From NCBI GenBank assembly GCA_903952885.1, contig CAJBHE010000111.1, positions 1-16,993 of the forward strand: DNA of 16,993 nucleotides. Direction: 5' to 3'. The stretch is from an uncultured Burkholderiales bacterium. Lineage in GTDB: Bacteria > Pseudomonadota > Gammaproteobacteria > Burkholderiales > Burkholderiaceae_C. Shown here one piece after another: positions 12,513 through 16,993 of this stretch. The number at the start of each line of letters is the position of its first letter. Within the stretch, counting starts at the first letter, position 1. The notes below the pieces were generated by a model that searched no databases, was not told the origin of the DNA, and was given only the letters and a program-made list of their open reading frames with translations. The position numbers and the translations under genes are program-made.

Positions 12513-14495
12513 ATGTCTAAATCCTCTTCAGACGCAGCGCCAGAAAACACTGCGCCGCGTCACCCGCCCGAGCTTTTAGAGCTGGTGGCCAGCTTGCCCG
12601 CCTTGCCCGGCGTTTATCGCTACTTTGATGCACAAGATCAAGTGCTGTATGTGGGCAAGGCCAACAGCTTGAAGAAGCGGGTGTCCAGCTATTTCCAAAA
12701 AGACCATGGCGGATCCCGCATCGGTCACATGGTGACCAAGATCGTGCGCATGGAAACCACGGTGGTGCGCTCTGAGGCCGAGGCGCTGCTGCTTGAGAAC
12801 AACCTCATCAAAACGCTCAAGCCCAAGTACAACATCTTGTTTCGGGATGACAAGAGCTACCCGTATTTGAAGATGACGCGCGGCTTGCCAGTGAAAAAGA
12901 GTGATGCTGCCAAGCTGGCCGGATCGCCAGTTGCCTTGGCTAATCCCAACATTGCCCATCCCAGCACGGGCAACCATCTGAGCGTCAACCCACTGCAAGT
13001 GCCCCGCGTGGTTTACTACCGAGGCGCTGTAGACAAACGCCACGACTACTTTGGCCCCTACCCCAGCGTGTGGGCGGTGCGCGAAGCCATTCAGCTGTTG
13101 CAAAAAGTGTTTCGTTTGCGCACCTGCGAAGACACGGTGTTCAACAACCGCACGCGTCCGTGTTTGCTGTATCAAATCAAGCGTTGTTCGGGGCCGTGCG
13201 TGGGCCTGATCTCTGTGCCCGATTACCAGCGCGATGTGGACAGCGCCATGCGCTTGCTGCGCGGCGAAACGCAAGAGGTGATGTCCAGCGTGGAAGCCCG
13301 CATGATGGCGCACGCAGAAAAACTTGAGTTTGAACAAGCAGCCGAGCTGCGCAACCAAATGAGCGCACTCTCCAAAGTGCTGCACCAGCAAGCAGTGGAC
13401 ACGGTGGGCGACCAAGACGTGGACATCCTCGCTGTCAAAGTGCAGGGCGGCAAAGCCTGCGTCAACCTGGCCATGGTGCGCGGTGGCCGTCATTTGGGCG
13501 ACCGGCCTTATTTCCCCGTGCATGTGGACGATGCTGAGCCTGTGGAAGTGCTGGACGCGTTTTTGAGTCAGCACTACTTGGATGTGCCTGTGCCGCCCGC
13601 ACTCATCACCAGCCATGCAGTTGACAAAGAACTGCTGCAAGCCTTGATTGACCAAACGGGCGTGAAGATCACCGCCGTGCACAACCCGCGCGAGCAACGC
13701 CGCGTGTGGCTAGAAATGGCACAACAAAACGCTGACATTCAACTGGCCCGCTTGCTGGCCGAAGAGGGATCGCAACAAGCGCGCACGCGTGCCTTGGTGG
13801 ATGCGCTGGATTTAGCGCCTGAAGATTTAGAGCAGTTCCGTGTGGAGTGCTTTGACATTTCGCACACCTCGGGCGAGTCGACGCAGGCCTCGTGCGTGGT
13901 GTTTCATCACCACAAAATGCAGAGCGCCGAATACCGCCGCTACAACATCGAAGGTATCACGGGTGGCGACGATTACGCCGCCATGCGTCAAGTGCTGGTG
14001 CGTCGCTACAGCAAGTTGGCCGAGGCCGTGCGTGCGGGCGAGGGCAAGCTGCCCGACCTGGTGCTGATTGACGGCGGCAAGGGTCAAGTGTCGATGGCGC
14101 GTGAGGTGTTTGAGTCGCTCGGGCTCGACCTCTCGCGCATCGTGGGTGTGGAGAAAGGCGAAGGCCGCAAAGTGGGCCTCGAAGAGCTGGTGTTTGCCGA
14201 TGGCCGCGAGAAGGTCTACCTCGGTCGTGACTCCGCTGCATTAATGCTGGTCGCGCAAATTCGCGACGAAGCCCATCGCTTTGCCATTACTGGCATGCGT
14301 GCCGCACGCGCCAAAGTGCGCGTGGGTGGTAGCAAACTCGAAGAAATTCCGGGGGTTGGGCCAAAGAAGCGCGCCAAGCTGCTACAGCGCTTTGGCGGCG
14401 CACGCGGCGTGGGTGATGCCAGCGTGGCAGACCTGTGTACCGTGGAAGGTATTTCGGAAGAGTTGGCGCAAACGATTTACAACGCGTTGCGCTAA
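12513..14495 (+). CDS. uvrC: Excinuclease ABC subunit C (UvrC)
   Basis: UvrC makes both cuts flanking a lesion in nucleotide excision repair after UvrA and UvrB load it. The protein is 660 residues. The GIY-YIG nuclease for the 3' cut covers about 29-110 (GVY 33-35, YVG 46-48, Arg56, metal Glu95). An extra segment at about 124-163 comes next. The Cys cluster is Cys205, Cys217, Cys225 and Cys229. The UvrB-interacting UVR motif lies near 255-292 (MAHAEKLEFEQAAELRNQM). The RNase H-like domain for the 5' cut has the acidic residues in ECFDISHTSGE and LVLIDGGKGQ and the late DEAHRFAI. The C-terminal helix-hairpin-helix pair is IPGVGPKKRAKLL and VEGISEELAQ. The ATG at 12513 is the first in frame; it has only AGG one base away, so no normal Shine-Dalgarno sequence. 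serB converges on it. Confidence 0.97.
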   Translation: MSKSSSDAAPENTAPRHPPELLELVASLPALPGVYRYFDAQDQVLYVGKANSLKKRVSSYFQKDHGGSRIGHMVTKIVRMETTVVRSEAEALLLENNLIKTLKPKYNILFRDDKSYPYLKMTRGLPVKKSDAAKLAGSPVALANPNIAHPSTGNHLSVNPLQVPRVVYYRGAVDKRHDYFGPYPSVWAVREAIQLLQKVFRLRTCEDTVFNNRTRPCLLYQIKRCSGPCVGLISVPDYQRDVDSAMRLLRGETQEVMSSVEARMMAHAEKLEFEQAAELRNQMSALSKVLHQQAVDTVGDQDVDILAVKVQGGKACVNLAMVRGGRHLGDRPYFPVHVDDAEPVEVLDAFLSQHYLDVPVPPALITSHAVDKELLQALIDQTGVKITAVHNPREQRRVWLEMAQQNADIQLARLLAEEGSQQARTRALVDALDLAPEDLEQFRVECFDISHTSGESTQASCVVFHHHKMQSAEYRRYNIEGITGGDDYAAMRQVLVRRYSKLAEAVRAGEGKLPDLVLIDGGKGQVSMAREVFESLGLDLSRIVGVEKGEGRKVGLEELVFADGREKVYLGRDSAALMLVAQIRDEAHRFAITGMRAARAKVRVGGSKLEEIPGVGPKKRAKLLQRFGGARGVGDASVADLCTVEGISEELAQTIYNALR

Positions 14496-14558
14496 GTCAG
14501 GAGCTTGTTGCGTGTTGAACAGTGACGCGCATTCAGCAGCACCGCTGCGAACGGCACA

Positions 14559-15275
14559 TTAGGTTTTGACGACTTCCAGCAAACGGTCTAAGCCACCGTC
14601 GTTGATGGCCACCATCGCTTGCTCGCGCACCTTGGGTTTGGCGTGGTACGCCACTGACAAGCCCGCTTCGCCCATCATCAGCAAATCGTTCGCGCCGTCG
14701 CCCATGGCAATGGCTTGTTTGGGGCTGATGCCCATTTGCGTGCAGATGTGCAGCAGCATCTTGCGCTTTTCTGCGCCGTCGCAAATGTCGCCCCAGTCTT
14801 GCGTCACCACATCGCCCGTGAGGTGGCCGTTGTCAATCGCCAGCACGTTGCTGCGGGCATAGTCGATGTTGAGCATCTCGCACACACGGTCGGCAAAGAA
14901 GGTAAAGCCACCGCTGAGCAACAACACTTTCATGCCGTGGGCTTTGCAGGTGTCCACCAGTGTTTTGGCGCCGGGGTTCAAGCGCAGGCGCTGTTCAAAC
15001 ACCTCGTACAGCGCGGCCTCGGGCACGCCTTTGAGCAGCGCCACGCGGCGGCGCAAGCTGTCTTTGAAATCGGTGATCTCACCGCGCATTGCTGCCTCGG
15101 TGATGGCTGCCACCTCGGCCTTGCGGCCTGCGGCATCGGCGATTTCGTCGATGCACTCGATGTTGATGAGCGTCGAGTCCATGTCAAACGCGATGAGTTT
15201 GAAGTCTTGGAGTTTCAGGGGAGCGGTGAAGCCTTGGATGGCAAGGCCGGGGGCAAATTCGGTGGCAGAAGTCAT
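14559..15275 (-). CDS. serB: Phosphoserine phosphatase SerB
   Basis: SerB removes phosphate from phosphoserine, the last step of serine synthesis, in the cytoplasm. This 238-residue HAD-family enzyme has motif I FDMDST (nucleophile Asp31, acid/base Asp33), substrate residues Glu40 and the Arg-rich LRRR near 74-77, motif II LSGG (Ser121), motif III Lys170, and motif IV GDGAND (Asp193, Asp197). It is shorter than the E. coli enzyme (322 residues) because the N-terminal regulatory domain is nearly absent, so feedback control by serine may differ. The ATG at 15275 lacks a Shine-Dalgarno sequence; the bases before it are T-rich. It lies 26 bases downstream of mfd on the same strand. It ends 63 bases from the uvrC stop, and that gap holds no clear terminator. 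Confidence 0.94.
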   Translation of the reverse strand: MTSATEFAPGLAIQGFTAPLKLQDFKLIAFDMDSTLINIECIDEIADAAGRKAEVAAITEAAMRGEITDFKDSLRRRVALLKGVPEAALYEVFEQRLRLNPGAKTLVDTCKAHGMKVLLLSGGFTFFADRVCEMLNIDYARSNVLAIDNGHLTGDVVTQDWGDICDGAEKRKMLLHICTQMGISPKQAIAMGDGANDLLMMGEAGLSVAYHAKPKVREQAMVAINDGGLDRLLEVVKT

Positions 15276-15281
15276 TTAAAA

Positions 15282-15287
15282 ATTATC
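15282..15287 (-). promoter_or_regulatory. Candidate -10 element before serB
   Basis: On the minus strand 15287-15282 reads GATAAT, five of six matches to the -10 consensus, six bases before the serB ATG. Initiation here would give a leaderless or nearly leaderless serB mRNA, consistent with the missing Shine-Dalgarno sequence. No convincing -35 is seen within the end of mfd. Confidence 0.3.
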
Positions 15288-15301
15288 GTGTGAGTCTTGG
15301 G

Positions 15302-16993
15302 TTATGACTGCGTTTCAGCGGCTTTGGCAGCTGGTGTTTTGGGTGTCCCTAACGAGCGCAACACATCTCGCACCATTTGTGCACGAGCTTGGGGCTCAGG
15401 CAGTTCTCGCTCGATGCGCAAACGGTCGTTGCCTGCCAGTTTGATGTGCTTGTTTTTTTGCACCAGCTCGATGATGCGCATGGCATCAAACGGTGGGTTG
15501 GGTTTGAAGCTAATGTGTGTCACACTGGGCGCAGCGTCTACCTTGGTGACGCCATAGCTGCGGGCTTGCACGCGCAGGCGGTGTACATCGATGAGGGTTT
15601 GCGCTTGCGCGGGCAGTTTGCCAAAGCGGTCCACAATTTCTTCGAGCAGCGCATCGATTTGATCGCCCGTTTTTGCCGTGGCCAATTTTTTGTAGAAAGA
15701 CAAGCGCAGGTGCACATCGCCGCAGTAGTCGTCGGGCAGCAGTGCGGGGGCGTGCAGGTTGATTTCGGTGGTGGCACTCAATGGGCTGAGCAAGTCTGGC
15801 TCTTCGCCATTCTTCAAAGCGCGCACGGCTTCAGATAACATTTCGTTGTAAAGCTGAAAGCCCACTTCCAACATATTGCCGCTTTGGTTTTCGCCCAGCA
15901 CTTCGCCCGCACCACGAATTTCAAGGTCGTGCATGGCGAGGTAAAAGCCTGATCCGAGTTCTTCCATTTGTTGAATCGCATCCAAGCGTTGCGAGGCTTG
16001 TTTGGTTAGGCCCTGGGTGTCGGGCACCATGAGGTAGGCATAGGCTTGGTGGTGGCTGCGGCCCACGCGACCGCGTAACTGGTGCAGCTGAGCCAAACCA
16101 AACTTGTCGGCGCGGCTCATGATGATGGTGTTGGCGCTGGGCACGTCAATGCCAGTTTCGATGATGGTGGAGCACAGCAGCATGTTGTAGCGCTGGGCCA
16201 CGAAGTCGCGCATGACGCGCTCGAGTTCGCGCTCTGGCATTTGACCGTGGGCCACCGCAATGCGGGCTTCGGGCAGTAGCTCTTCCAGCTGTGCGCGACG
16301 GTTTTCAATGGTTGCCACGTCGTTGTGCAAGAAATAGCACTGGCCACCGCGTTTGAGTTCACGCAACACGGCCTCTCGAATCACGCCATTGCCTTCGTTA
16401 CGCACAAAGGTTTTGATGGCCAAGCGGCGTTGGGGTGCGGTAGCGATGACGCTCAAATCACGCAGGCCTTCTAGCGCCATGCCGAGCGTACGCGGAATGG
16501 GTGTGGCGGTGAGCGTGAGCACATCCACCTCGGCGCGCATGGCTTTCATGGCCTCTTTGTGGCGCACGCCAAAGCGATGCTCTTCGTCGATGATGAGCAG
16601 GCCCAGGTCTTTGAACTTGACCGACTCACTGAGTAGCTTGTGCGTGCCCACCACGATGTCGACTTGGCCCTCGGCCAAACCTTTGGCAGCTGCGGTGATT
16701 TCTTTGGCCGAACGGAAACGGCTCATCTCGGCAATCTTGATGGGCCATTTGCTGAAGCGGTCGGTGAGTGTTTGGAAATGTTGCTCCGCCAGCAAGGTGG
16801 TGGGGGCCAAGAGCGCTACTTGTTTGCCGCCGGTTACGGCCACGAATGCGGCACGCAGAGCCACTTCGGTTTTGCCAAAGCCCACGTCGCCACACACCAA
16901 TCGGTCCATGGGACGGGGGCTGATCATGTCCTGTATGACGGCGTGGATGGCGGCTCGTTGGTCGGCGGTTTCTTCGAAGCCGAAGTCGTTGGC
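15302..16993 (-). CDS. mfd: Transcription-repair coupling factor Mfd, C-terminal part (runs off right edge)
   Basis: Mfd pushes stalled RNA polymerase off damaged DNA and recruits UvrA, coupling repair to transcription. The visible 563 residues cover the RecG-like translocase and the C-terminus. In the fragment's numbering the first helicase lobe has the Walker A motif GDVGFGKT (35-42), DEEH (136-139) and TATPIPRT (162-169). The second lobe has the QLRGRVGRS motif VI. The translocation-in-RecG segment and the C-terminal TRCF domain follow, with a short Ala/Lys-rich tail ending KAAETQS. The reading frame is open to the last base of the window. The N-terminal UvrB-homology and polymerase-binding domains therefore lie outside, and the first Met visible (16927) is internal. 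serB follows after 26 bases. uvrC, another repair gene, lies just beyond serB on the other strand. Confidence 0.97.
   Translation of the reverse strand, partial: ANDFGFEETADQRAAIHAVIQDMISPRPMDRLVCGDVGFGKTEVALRAAFVAVTGGKQVALLAPTTLLAEQHFQTLTDRFSKWPIKIAEMSRFRSAKEITAAAKGLAEGQVDIVVGTHKLLSESVKFKDLGLLIIDEEHRFGVRHKEAMKAMRAEVDVLTLTATPIPRTLGMALEGLRDLSVIATAPQRRLAIKTFVRNEGNGVIREAVLRELKRGGQCYFLHNDVATIENRRAQLEELLPEARIAVAHGQMPERELERVMRDFVAQRYNMLLCSTIIETGIDVPSANTIIMSRADKFGLAQLHQLRGRVGRSHHQAYAYLMVPDTQGLTKQASQRLDAIQQMEELGSGFYLAMHDLEIRGAGEVLGENQSGNMLEVGFQLYNEMLSEAVRALKNGEEPDLLSPLSATTEINLHAPALLPDDYCGDVHLRLSFYKKLATAKTGDQIDALLEEIVDRFGKLPAQAQTLIDVHRLRVQARSYGVTKVDAAPSVTHISFKPNPPFDAMRIIELVQKNKHIKLAGNDRLRIERELPEPQARAQMVRDVLRSLGTPKTPAAKAAETQS

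Noticed and set aside
12576..13697. Long open frame of 373 codons on the minus strand inside uvrC
   Set aside because: It is wholly antisense to a clear uvrC and is His/Gln/Val-rich with no family pattern. It arises from codon bias in the real gene.
14715..15293. 192-codon plus-strand open frame over serB
   Set aside because: It mirrors the serB coding frame and has no recognisable domain; serB has all HAD motifs.
1..16993. CRISPR arrays, tRNA or rRNA genes, transposons, prophage or toxin-antitoxin modules
   Set aside because: I looked on both strands and saw no regular direct repeats, cloverleaf-like sequences, transposase or integrase motifs, or small paired genes. The window is ordinary backbone.

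Overview
The window looks like chromosomal backbone from a betaproteobacterium, most likely order Burkholderiales and family Comamonadaceae (Limnohabitans/Rhodoferax-like). Three things point there. The genes read as ordinary high-identity members of families common in that group. EarP sits next to an EF-P carrying Arg32 (the rhamnosylation-type EF-P of beta- and some gammaproteobacteria). There is also a PhaP-type phasin beside a MerR/LiuR-like operator. The organism assignment is inference from protein style and gene content. Genes are dense: no gap exceeds about 200 bases, and I see no tRNA, rRNA, CRISPR array, insertion sequence, prophage or integron.

Layout. Bases 1-379 (minus) hold the N-terminal part of DNA primase (dnaG), which runs off the left edge. 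Upstream of it on the same strand is an HSD10-type short-chain dehydrogenase (447-1205). A strong hairpin terminator lies between them and almost touches the dnaG start. The SDR start region carries a near-perfect LiuR-like palindrome, fitting a role in isoleucine/fatty-acid breakdown. Divergent from it is a patatin-like lipoprotein (1329-2225, plus). A phasin (2322-2867, minus) follows, with its own terminator, a candidate promoter and a candidate PhaR-like operator.

From 3061 to 10636 seven plus-strand genes run head to tail: a class II histone-deacetylase-like deacylase, a nitroreductase, nicotinate phosphoribosyltransferase (pncB), an NhaD-type Na+/H+ antiporter, a GhrB-like 2-hydroxyacid dehydrogenase, rmuC, and an MFS transporter. 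Three junctions overlap by four bases (ATGA, GTGA, TTGA). This suggests translational coupling, although the functions are mixed.

From 10748 to 12487 (minus) are earP and efp. EarP is the arginine rhamnosyltransferase for EF-P, and the EF-P here shows the expected Arg32, so the two genes make one modification system for relieving ribosome stalling at proline runs. Divergent from earP, only 25 bases away, is uvrC (12513-14495, plus), encoding the dual-incision nuclease of nucleotide excision repair. Converging on uvrC are serB (14559-15275, minus), for the last step of serine synthesis, and the C-terminal half of mfd (15302-16993, minus), the transcription-repair coupling factor, which runs off the right edge. 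uvrC and mfd therefore place two arms of excision repair within one short stretch.

I did not find a convincing new biological system. The most worthwhile signals are regulatory: the terminator abutting dnaG, the LiuR-like operator before the SDR, the PhaR-like site before the phasin, and the very short earP/uvrC divergent spacer with an inverted repeat and no Shine-Dalgarno sequence on either side.
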